This document shows, piece by piece, positions 1-4,589 of a stretch of 5,596 bases of DNA. The stretch is from Acidimicrobiia bacterium (GTDB lineage: Bacteria; Actinomycetota; Acidimicrobiia; IMCC26256; BP-133). The translations under genes were made by a program, and so were the position numbers. The notes under the pieces were generated by a model, which was not told the origin of the DNA, made no database searches, and saw only the letters and a list, made by a program, of their open reading frames with translations. Each line of letters opens with the position of its first letter. Positions within the stretch are counted from its first letter, which is position 1. The stretch covers positions 1-5,596 of the forward strand of contig JAICYE010000174.1 in NCBI GenBank assembly GCA_025934385.1, written 5' to 3'.

Positions 1-167
1 GCAGGGGCGACGCCCGCTACATGGCCCTGGCCGCCGACGACCCGGGGCGGCGGTTCACCTTCCGGCTCTTCCCCGACGGCAGCGGGACGGGCGAGGGCCC
101 CGACGGCGCCGTCCACACCCGCTTCCGGTCGTGGAAGGAGGCGCTGCGGGACACGCCGCCGGCGTGA
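1..167 (+). CDS. C-terminal end of an unrecognised protein (5' truncated)
   Basis: An open frame runs from the window edge (first full codon at position 3) to a TGA at 165-167, giving 54 residues. It begins RGDARYMALAADDPGRRFTF, continues with a Phe/Gly/Asp-rich segment and ends WKEALRDTPPA. The residue mix (Asp, Phe, Gly, Trp rather than the Arg/Pro excess of out-of-frame GC-rich sequence) and G/C third positions argue that it is truly coding. An ATG at 21 could start a 48-residue protein, but it has no ribosome binding site and reading is open upstream, so truncation by the window edge is more likely. I do not recognise the family and assign no function. The stop overlaps the proposed -35 element of the next gene. 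Confidence 0.6.
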   Translation, partial: RGDARYMALAADDPGRRFTFRLFPDGSGTGEGPDGAVHTRFRSWKEALRDTPPA

Positions 168-191
168 CCGTGCGCCCGACGGGGGTACCCT
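164..191 (+). promoter_or_regulatory. Predicted leaderless promoter of the DksA/TraR-type gene
   Basis: A -10-like TACCCT (186-191) fits TANNNT and lies exactly 7 nt before the ATG at 199, so transcription would start at or next to the A of the start codon. A -35-like GTGACC (164-169) matches four of six TTGACA positions at 16-bp spacing and overlaps the upstream stop codon. No Shine-Dalgarno sequence precedes the ATG, which fits leaderless translation, common in actinobacteria. This is a sequence prediction only. Confidence 0.5.
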
Positions 192-198
192 CGCCGAC

Positions 199-555
199 AT
201 GGATGCCGAACACGCACGCCAGCTGATCGTGAGCGAGAAGGAGCGCCTGGAAGGCCTCGTCCGGGAACGGGAGGCCGAGGGCGTCGGCACGCAGTCGGAG
301 ACCGACCAGATCTCGGAGCTGTCGTCCCTCGACCAGCACCAGGGCGACATCGGCACCGAGACCTTCGAGCGGGAGAAGGACTTCTCGCTCCTGGAGCAGC
401 TGGAAGCGGAGATCGGTGACCTCGACGCCGCCCTGCGCAAGATCGACGACGGCACCTACGGCACCTGCGAGGTGTGCGGCAAGCAGATCGAGGCCGACCG
501 GCTCGAGGCCGTGCCGGGGACGCGCACCTGCATCGAGCACGCCGGCGCCCATTGA
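199..555 (+). CDS. DksA/TraR-family zinc-finger protein
   Basis: This 118-residue protein has the DksA/TraR layout: an N-terminal helical coiled-coil region (about residues 3-80, with the conserved stretch DQHQGDIGTETFEREKD at 45-61) followed by a C-terminal zinc finger. The finger is C90-x2-C93-x17-C111-x2-H114, so the fourth ligand is His instead of the usual Cys. Family members bind in the secondary channel of RNA polymerase and change promoter response, sometimes with ppGpp. Whether this short actinobacterial type does so is not shown here. The ATG at 199 is chosen because a TANNNT box sits 7 nt upstream. The stop TGA (553-555) overlaps the TTG start of the next gene, suggesting translational coupling. 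Family assignment is firm; precise role is not. Confidence 0.88.
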   Translation: MDAEHARQLIVSEKERLEGLVREREAEGVGTQSETDQISELSSLDQHQGDIGTETFEREKDFSLLEQLEAEIGDLDAALRKIDDGTYGTCEVCGKQIEADRLEAVPGTRTCIEHAGAH

Positions 556-953
556 AGGGTTTCGACCCCGGCGCCCTCGGCCGGTTCACCGGGGAGCGGG
601 AGTTCAAGGTCGACGCCGCCCGCGCCGTCGCCTACGCCGCCGCCACCAACGACGACAACCCCCGGCACACCGGCGGCGAACTGGCCCCGCCGGTCTTCGC
701 CGTCGTCCCGACGTGGGACGTCCTCACCGCCGCCGCCCGGCTGGTGGCGCCGGCAGAAGCGTTCGACCACCTGGTCCACTCCGAACAGGACATGCGCCTC
801 TTCCGGCCGATCGCCCCCGGCGACGTACTGCGCTCCCGGGCGGCGCCGGTCTACCTGGCCGTGCGGGGCGTCGGCACCACCGTCGCCGTCCGGACCGAGA
901 CCCTCGACGCCGGCGGCGGGCTCGTCAACGAGCAGTTCGTCACGCTGTTCTTC

Positions 954-962
954 CGGGGCCGT
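954..962 (+). other. Frameshift site in the MaoC-like gene
   Basis: The coding frame changes here from codons starting at 957 (Gly) to codons starting at 959 (Pro) and 962 (Phe). The sequence holds a GGGG run at 955-958; five Gs would give Arg-Gly-Pro-Phe-Glu and restore one frame through both hotdog domains. A homopolymer indel is the simplest explanation. Confidence 0.7.
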
Positions 963-1389
963 TCGAGGGCGGCAGCGGCGGCGAGGCGCCCCCTGACCAC
1001 AAGCTCACGGCGGGGGCCAAGGCGGCGGCGCCGGTGGCCGAGGTGACCTACCGCTTCGACGACGATCAGACGTTCCGCTACGCCGAGGCGGCGGGCGACC
1101 CGCTGCCGATCCACCTCGACGACGCCGTCGCCCGGTCGGTCGGGCTGCCGGGCATCATCGTCCACGGCCTGTGCACGATGGCCTTCTGCGGACGGGCGGT
1201 GATCGGGTCGGTGGCCGCCGGCGACCCCACCCGGCTGGCCCGGCTGGCGGTGAAGTTCTCCCGGCCCGTCCTGCCCGGACAGGAGATCACGATCCGGATC
1301 TACGCCGTCCCGGGGCCCGACGATCGTCACGGCGGCGCCTACGGCTTCGAGGCCCGGGACGCCGAGGGCCAGACGGTGGTGAAGGACGG

Positions 1390-1409
1390 CCGGGCGGAGC
1401 TCCGCCCGG
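1390..1409. repeat. Perfect 20-bp palindrome upstream of the MoaD-like gene
   Basis: The sequence CCGGGCGGAG is followed directly by its reverse complement CTCCGCCCGG, centred between 1399 and 1400. It lies in the last codons of the MaoC-like gene and ends 2 bp before the TAACCT -10 box, so it covers the expected -35 region. It could be an operator, or form an RNA hairpin (8-bp stem, AGCT loop) ending the upstream transcript; no U-tract follows. Chance GC-rich symmetry in coding sequence is not excluded. Confidence 0.55.
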
Positions 1410-1411
1410 GC

Positions 1412-1417
1412 TAACCT
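1412..1417 (+). promoter_or_regulatory. Predicted leaderless -10 box of the MoaD-like gene
   Basis: TAACCT fits TANNNT and lies exactly 7 nt upstream of the ATG at 1425, the same geometry as at the DksA-type gene. Its first three bases are the stop codon of the MaoC-like gene. There is no Shine-Dalgarno sequence before the ATG and no good -35 hexamer. Confidence 0.45.
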
Positions 1418-1424
1418 CGAAACG

Positions 1425-1667
1425 ATGAGTCGGTGGGTGCGCTTCGCCCGGGCCCGGGAGGCGGCCGGCCGCCCGGCCGACGACATCGACGCCTCGACGC
1501 TCGGGGAGCTCCTCGAGCGGGCGGTGGCCGACTACGGTGCCGACTTCGCCGCCGTCCTCGACATCAGCCGGGTGTGGGTGAACGGCAACGAGCCCACCGA
1601 CGGGCTGAACACGCCGGTGGGCCCGAATGACGAGATCGCCGTCCTGCCGCCGGTCAGCGGCGGCTGA
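1425..1667 (+). CDS. MoaD/ThiS-family sulfur-carrier (ubiquitin-fold) protein
   Basis: The product has 80 residues, the usual size of MoaD/ThiS proteins, with an N-terminal beta strand (WVRFARAREAAG), a helix (LGELLERAVADYG, about 26-38), the loop-strand VWVNGNEPTDG (50-60) and the family ending DEIAVLPPVSGG. The C-terminal Gly79-Gly80 is the part that is adenylated by an E1-like enzyme and converted to a thiocarboxylate in known members, which donate sulfur for molybdopterin, thiamine or other products, or are attached to proteins. No MoaE, MoeB-like E1 or thiamine genes are in the window, so the pathway cannot be named. The ATG is supported by the TANNNT box 7 nt upstream. The gene runs head-on into sodN with 2 bp between stop codons. 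Confidence 0.87.
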   Translation: MSRWVRFARAREAAGRPADDIDASTLGELLERAVADYGADFAAVLDISRVWVNGNEPTDGLNTPVGPNDEIAVLPPVSGG

Positions 1668-1668
1668 C
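1653..1668. terminator. Small hairpin at the convergent MoaD-like/sodN junction
   Basis: GTCAGC (1653-1658) and GCTGAC (1663-1668) form a perfect 6-bp stem with a GGCG loop, covering the last codons and stop of the MoaD-like gene and ending 1 bp before the sodN stop. The two genes leave only 2 bp between them, so any terminator must lie in coding sequence. No U-tract follows on either strand, so this is a candidate only. Confidence 0.3.
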
Positions 1669-1669
1669 G

Positions 1670-2089
1670 CTAACCCAGCTTGGTCTCCCAGAAGATCTTG
1701 TCGATCTCGCCGATGAGCCCGAGCAGCTGCTCACCCAGGCTGGGGTCGAGTGACTTCTTGGCGTCGCCGGCGGCCTTGGTGGCCCGCCAGAACAGGTCGT
1801 GGAGCTCCGGGTACTTCTCGAGGTGCGGGGGCTTGAAGTAGTCCGTCCACAGCACCCACAGGTGGTGCTTGACGAGGTCGGCACGCTCCTCCTTGATCTG
1901 CACGCACCGCTCGCGGAAGACGGGGTCGTCACTACCCTGGTACTTCTCCTGGATGGCCTTGACGGACTCTGCCTCGATCCGGGCCTGGGCCGGGTCGTAG
2001 ACGCCGCAGGGGAGGTCGCAGTGGGCGTGGGCGAGGGCCGGGGGGCTGAAGCGGTCGGCCGCGGCGAGAAGGCGGGAAATGAACGGCAT
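1670..2089 (-). CDS. sodN: Nickel-dependent superoxide dismutase precursor (SodN)
   Basis: SodN disproportionates superoxide to oxygen and hydrogen peroxide with a Ni cofactor. The 139-residue precursor has a 22-residue leader ending ALAHA, then the nickel hook HCDLPCGVYDP. After cleavage before His23 the mature chain has 117 residues, the size I recall for Streptomyces Ni-SOD. Metal-binding and nearby residues are all present: His23, Cys24, Cys28 and Tyr31 (mature 1, 2, 6, 9), and Glu39 and Arg69 (mature 17 and 47), which hold the axial His in known structures. The rest (KHHLWVLWTDYFKPPHLEKYPELH, split here as KHHLWVLWTDYF and KPPHLEKYPELH, and the ending IDKIFWETK) is typical. A third cysteine, Cys62 (mature 40), looks extra. 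The leader lacks a hydrophobic core, so it is a maturation propeptide, not a secretion signal. A strong GGAGGAGG precedes the ATG. The protease gene sodX lies divergently beside it. Confidence 0.97.
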   Translation of the reverse strand: MPFISRLLAAADRFSPPALAHAHCDLPCGVYDPAQARIEAESVKAIQEKYQGSDDPVFRERCVQIKEERADLVKHHLWVLWTDYFKPPHLEKYPELHDLFWRATKAAGDAKKSLDPSLGEQLLGLIGEIDKIFWETKLG

Positions 2090-2097
2090 GCTGGCGT

Positions 2098-2105
2098 CCT
2101 CCTCC
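2098..2105 (-). promoter_or_regulatory. Ribosome binding site of sodN
   Basis: Read on the minus strand this is GGAGGAGG, 8 nt before the sodN ATG. It is the strongest Shine-Dalgarno sequence in the window and fixes the start that supplies the 22-residue propeptide. It contrasts with the leaderless starts of neighbouring genes. Confidence 0.75.
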
Positions 2106-2126
2106 GGGGGTCAGGTTGTCAGGGCG

Positions 2127-2132
2127 ACGCTA
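2127..2132 (-). promoter_or_regulatory. Predicted -10 element of sodN
   Basis: On the minus strand this reads TAGCGT (TANNNT), within the nonamer GGTAGCGTC that also occurs at the M23 peptidase promoter. Transcription would begin near 2120, giving a leader of about 30 nt that includes the ribosome binding site. No convincing -35 hexamer is seen. Its TA step at 2131-2132 is shared with the proposed sodX -10 on the other strand. Confidence 0.45.
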
Positions 2133-2137
2133 CCCCT
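2131..2137 (+). promoter_or_regulatory. Possible leaderless -10 element of sodX
   Basis: TACCCCT lies just upstream of the sodX ATG at 2143. It resembles the TACCCT and TAACCT boxes of the other leaderless genes here but has one extra C before the final T, so the fit to TANNNT is imperfect. No Shine-Dalgarno sequence precedes this ATG. It overlaps the sodN -10 in back-to-back orientation. Confidence 0.35.
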
Positions 2138-2142
2138 GCCCG

Positions 2143-2490
2143 ATGGCGGTGAACCACTTGCCCCTCCGGCGCCTGGAGGTCACGGGCGAGAGCATGATCC
2201 CCACGCTCCGGCCCGGCGACCGCGTCCTCGTGGTGGGCGGCCTGGGTCCGTTCCGGCCGCGCCTGCGGACGGGCGACCTGGTGGCGCTGGACGATCCCCG
2301 GGACCCCGCCCGGGTGATGGTCAAGCGGGTGACCGCACTGGCCGGCGGGCGGGTCGAGGTCCGGGGCGACAACGCCGCCGCCAGCACCGACAGCCGTCAC
2401 TTCGGGTCGGTCGACCGGGCCGCCGTCGTCGGCCGCGTCCTCTACCGCTACCACCCGGAGGAGCGGCGGGGCCGCCTTCGGACCGGCTGA
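2143..2490 (+). CDS. sodX: Nickel-type SOD maturation protease (SodX, S26 family)
   Basis: This 115-residue protein is a small signal-peptidase-like Ser/Lys protease. Ser17 lies in GESMIPTLRPGDRV and the general base Lys61 in ARVMVKRVTAL, followed by the S26 box VRGDNAAASTDSRHFG (74-89). No membrane segment is visible, which suits a protease acting in the cytoplasm. Its position divergent to sodN gives the substrate: the SodN propeptide, removed to free His1 for nickel binding (established for sodN/sodX pairs, inferred here). The ATG at 2143 is preferred over an in-frame TTG at 2116 because the extra residues are not family-like and would overlap the promoter; a GTG at 2149 is also possible. 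The gene is likely expressed with sodN through a shared divergent control region. Confidence 0.93.
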   Translation: MAVNHLPLRRLEVTGESMIPTLRPGDRVLVVGGLGPFRPRLRTGDLVALDDPRDPARVMVKRVTALAGGRVEVRGDNAAASTDSRHFGSVDRAAVVGRVLYRYHPEERRGRLRTG

Positions 2491-2535
2491 GCGTCGGGGA
2501 CGGCCCGCCCGGCGGACACGCTCCGTCGGGAAATG

Positions 2536-2564
2536 TTGCCGCTGGCTGAACACGCCGGTAGCGT
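2536..2564 (+). promoter_or_regulatory. Predicted promoter of the M23 peptidase gene
   Basis: TTGCCG (2536-2541), 17 bp, then TAGCGT (2559-2564) make the best sigma70-type promoter in the window. Transcription would start near 2571, leaving a short leader with GGGAGGT at 2581-2587 ahead of the start codon. It lies in the 110-bp gap after sodX. Confidence 0.55.
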
Positions 2565-2600
2565 CCGCCCACGAGCCGCCGGGAGGTGGCCGTTCCGCTC

Positions 2601-3620
2601 ATGCGAGCTCTTTCCCGCACCTTGATCGTCGTCGCCGTCTGTCTCGGCCTCGCCGCGCCGGCCGGGGCCACCGGCCGCGACGGCCTGCCCAACCGCCGGG
2701 ACCTGCAGCGCCGGGCCGACGCCGCCGCCGTCCGCTACGACCGGGCCGTGGCCGAGCTCAGCCGGCTCGGCGACGAGATCGGCAGCCTCGAGCGCGGCCT
2801 GGCCGAGACCGAGGCGACGATGGCGCCGCTGCGGGCGGCGGTGACCCGGCGGGCCGTCGCCGTCTACACCAGCGACCGCGGCCTCGACGCCGTCTCCGAG
2901 TTCACCGGCGGGGACGACGTGCTGGCCTCGGCCCGGGCGACCAGGCTGGCCGCGGCGGTCAGTGCCGGCGACAACCAGCTCCTCCGGCGGGTCGGCACCG
3001 CCGCCGCCGGGCTGGCCCGCCACCGCGACCAGCTCGCCGCCCGCCGCGCCGAGCAGCAGCAGGCCACCGACGACCTGCAGACGGAACGGAGCAACGTGGA
3101 GCAGGCCCTCTCCGCCATGCTCGAACGGGAACAGCGGGAGCAGGCGCTGCAGTCCCGGCTGATCCGACGGGCCAGCCGCAGCGGCGCCGCCGACGGGCTC
3201 GACCGGCCGCTTCCGCCGGAGCCGATCCCGATCGTGACCGACTTCGTGTGCCCCATCCGGGGGCCGCTGACGTTCACCGACACCTGGGGCGCGGCCCGGG
3301 CCGGCGGGCGGCGCCACGAGGGGACCGACCTCATGAACCCCTACGGCACGCCGAACGTGGCGGTGGTGTCGGGTCCGTTCGAAACCCACCACTCGGGCCT
3401 GGGAGGGCTGGCGATCTACCTCCACGGCGACGACGGCAATACCTATTACTACGCCCACCTTTCCCAGGTCGTCGGCCCTGACCGCCGGGTCGCCCAGGGG
3501 GAGGTCATCGGGCTCACCGGCAGCTCCGGCGACGCCACCACGCCCCATACCCACTTCGAGTTCCACCCCGGTGGCGGCCCGGCGGTCGACTCCTACCCCC
3601 TCGTCAGAGCCCACTGCTGA
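2601..3620 (+). CDS. Secreted coiled-coil M23 (LytM-type) peptidase
   Basis: From the ATG at 2601 the protein has 339 residues. Residues 1-24 form a signal peptide (RALSRT, then hydrophobic LIVVAVCLGLAAPAGA, with AGA as cleavage site). Residues about 28-190 are helical and rich in Glu, Arg, Ala and Gln, like the coiled-coil regulators of PcsB/EnvC/RipC-type cell-wall hydrolases. Residues about 210-339 are an M23 domain with zinc ligands H239 and D243 (HEGTD) and H318, plus catalytic H286 (YYYAHL) and H316 (HTH). Known members cut peptide cross-links of peptidoglycan, often under control of the division machinery; the motifs suggest an active enzyme. A GTG at 2586 is an alternative start, but its GGGAGG would lie directly against it, and the ATG gives a cleaner signal peptide; the ribosome site to ATG spacing (about 13 nt) is rather long. 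Confidence 0.88.
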   Translation: MRALSRTLIVVAVCLGLAAPAGATGRDGLPNRRDLQRRADAAAVRYDRAVAELSRLGDEIGSLERGLAETEATMAPLRAAVTRRAVAVYTSDRGLDAVSEFTGGDDVLASARATRLAAAVSAGDNQLLRRVGTAAAGLARHRDQLAARRAEQQQATDDLQTERSNVEQALSAMLEREQREQALQSRLIRRASRSGAADGLDRPLPPEPIPIVTDFVCPIRGPLTFTDTWGAARAGGRRHEGTDLMNPYGTPNVAVVSGPFETHHSGLGGLAIYLHGDDGNTYYYAHLSQVVGPDRRVAQGEVIGLTGSSGDATTPHTHFEFHPGGGPAVDSYPLVRAHC

Positions 3621-3643
3621 CGGCGGGCCGGCGGAGGTAGCCT
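3617..3643 (+). promoter_or_regulatory. Predicted promoter of the c-di-GMP operon
   Basis: TAGCCT (3638-3643) within GGTAGCCT resembles the other -10 boxes in this window. CTGACG (3617-3622) matches four of six -35 positions but at a short 15-bp spacing. Transcription would start near 3650, giving a leader of about 30 nt with GGAGTGA just before the ATG at 3682. Confidence 0.4.
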
Positions 3644-3681
3644 GGGAGGTCGCAAGCCGATCCCCAGCCTGATGGAGTGAC

Positions 3682-4194
3682 ATGCCGGAGCAACGCCGTC
3701 TGGACCGGGTCCTGGAGCCGGCCTACCTCGAGGGCCTGGCCGACCGCACGGTCGATGAGCTGTCGGCCATGAAGGCGGAGTGCGTCGAGCTCGAGACCGA
3801 GGTCTCGTTCGTGCGGCGCCTGGCCCAGGGCCGGATCGACATCCTCGACGCGGAGCGCGACCGGCGGGCCAGCGGCGGGGCCTTCGAAGACCTGATCGGG
3901 AGCCTGGCGAAGATCCTGGCCGACGAGGGCCCCCGGCCGGTGCCGTCCCAGGCCCACCTGCCCCAGCGGATGGCCCCGTCGCCGGCGATCGAGTGGACCC
4001 GGGGCCTCGAGCCGCTGGTCGGCGACTCGACCCTCGTCCGGCTCCCCGACTTGACCGACGCCGAGCTGGCCGACGCCCGGGAGCAGCTGGCCGCCCTGGA
4101 GCGGGAGGTATCGGGCAAGCGCCGGACGCTCCACGAGGTGCTCCACACCCTCGAGATCGAGCTGGCAGAACGGATACAGGCGGCCAGGTCGTGA
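3682..4194 (+). CDS. rsiG: RsiG-like cyclic-di-GMP-binding anti-sigma factor
   Basis: RsiG holds the WhiG sigma factor inactive when bound to c-di-GMP. This 170-residue protein has two predicted helices separated by a Pro-rich linker (about 82-105), as expected of an antiparallel helical hairpin. Helix 1 carries the exact RsiG motif E-x3-S-x2-R-x3-Q-x3-D at E38, S42, R45, Q49 and D53 (SFVRRLAQGRIDIL). Helix 2 has the partial second copy E140, S144, R147, H151, H155, with His in place of Gln and Asp. Twin-motif RsiGs act as monomers and single-motif ones as homodimers (known for Streptomyces and Rubrobacter); which applies here is open. No whiG-like gene is in the window. It leads an operon with a receiver protein and an HD-GYP phosphodiesterase, linking it to c-di-GMP turnover. 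The start is ATG at 3682 after GGAGTGA; the stop overlaps the next GTG. Such proteins are sometimes named aerial mycelium formation proteins. Confidence 0.85.
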   Translation: MPEQRRLDRVLEPAYLEGLADRTVDELSAMKAECVELETEVSFVRRLAQGRIDILDAERDRRASGGAFEDLIGSLAKILADEGPRPVPSQAHLPQRMAPSPAIEWTRGLEPLVGDSTLVRLPDLTDAELADAREQLAALEREVSGKRRTLHEVLHTLEIELAERIQAARS

Positions 4195-4589
4195 CCGACC
4201 TGACCGAGGCGTCGTCCGGCGCCGAGGCGGCCGATGACCGCTGCGTGCTCGTGGTCGACGACGACGCCGTCCTCCGCCGGGTGGTGCGGGCGGTCCTCGA
4301 GGCCGACGGCTTCCGGGTGCTCGAGGCCCACGACGGCCAGCAGGGGCTGGCGCTGGCCGCCTCGGAACGGCCCCGGGTGGTCATCCTCGACGTGATGATG
4401 CCCGGGCTCGACGGGGTCGAGGTCTGCCGCCGGCTCGACCACAAGTCGACCAAGGTCCTCATGCTGACGGCCCTCGGCGACGTGACCACCGAGGTCGCCT
4501 CGCTGGAGGCCGGCGCCCGGGGCTACCTGACGAAGCCGTTCAGCTCCATGGAGCTGCTCGACCGGGTCGAGGAGCTGCTCCGCCAGTGA
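4191..4589 (+). CDS. Stand-alone receiver-domain response regulator
   Basis: This 132-residue protein is a single CheY-like receiver (REC) domain after a short acidic tail (1-16). The acidic pocket is D23-D24-D25 in VLVVDDD, the phosphoacceptor D67 in VVILDVMMPG, the switch Thr T93 in LMLTAL and the Lys K115 in LTKPF; all are intact, so it should be phosphorylatable. There is no output domain, and only 17 residues follow K115. The GTG start at 4191 overlaps the RsiG-like stop as GTGA, and its own stop overlaps the next GTG in the same way, so the three are probably translated together. Because REC-HD-GYP fusions (RpfG type) are common, the likely partner is the HD-GYP protein encoded next; this is inference. 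The cognate kinase is not in the window. Confidence 0.93.
   Translation: MTDLTEASSGAEAADDRCVLVVDDDAVLRRVVRAVLEADGFRVLEAHDGQQGLALAASERPRVVILDVMMPGLDGVEVCRRLDHKSTKVLMLTALGDVTTEVASLEAGARGYLTKPFSSMELLDRVEELLRQ

Larger units (their letters stand above)
552..1414 (+). pseudogene. Fused two-hotdog MaoC-like dehydratase, interrupted by a frameshift
   Basis: The N-terminal half (TTG start at 552, 136 codons to 959) reads MKGFDPGALGRF through VNEQFVTLFFRG and resembles the FAS1-type/MaoC N-terminal hotdog domain. The C-terminal half continues in another frame from about 959 to the TAA at 1412-1414. It holds the hydratase-2-like signature YAEAAGDPLPIHLDDAVA, with the Asp (1097-1099) and His (1112-1114) of the catalytic dyad kept; the usual Asn of GDxNPxH is Leu. 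Adding one base near 955-958 would give a single 287-residue protein, the expected size for this fused family, which hydrates or dehydrates enoyl/3-hydroxyacyl thioesters. Past the junction each abandoned frame becomes Arg-rich nonsense, the sign of a frame change. The TTG overlaps the DksA-type stop (TTGA). It could be a sequencing error, a true pseudogene, or two separate subunits; for the last, a GTG at 1034 is a possible but poor start. Confidence 0.82.

Noticed and set aside
1034..1414. A separate HadB-like gene starting at GTG 1034 instead of a frameshifted fusion
   Set aside because: There is no ribosome binding site or TANNNT box before it, and sensible coding extends upstream of 1034 in this frame to about 959, right where the first half stops making sense.
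2116..2142. Upstream TTG start for sodX adding nine residues
   Set aside because: The added residues do not look like the S26 family, the codon overlaps the divergent promoter, and the ATG at 2143 has a -10-like box at leaderless distance.
2489..2523. Possible terminator after sodX: GAGCGT (2489-2494) pairing with ACGCTC (2518-2523), with a small inner CCGC/GCGG stem
   Set aside because: The stems are short, separated by mismatches, and not followed by a U-tract; GC-rich DNA gives such pairings easily.
3638..3681. Possible c-di-GMP riboswitch or structured leader before the rsiG-like gene
   Set aside because: Only a weak CTGGG/CCCAG pairing and a repeated AGCCTG are seen; the leader from the predicted start is about 30 nt, far too short for a GEMM-type riboswitch.
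2448..3683. A long minus-strand open frame of 411 codons opposite the M23 peptidase
   Set aside because: It is rich in Gly, Ala, Arg and Val with no domain sense, while the plus strand encodes a clear signal peptide, coiled coil and M23 motifs. It is a GC-driven shadow frame.
3593..4489. Minus-strand open frame of 298 codons opposite the rsiG-like and receiver genes
   Set aside because: Dominated by Ser, Arg, Pro and Ala repeats typical of the wrong frame in GC-rich DNA; it crosses two well-supported genes.
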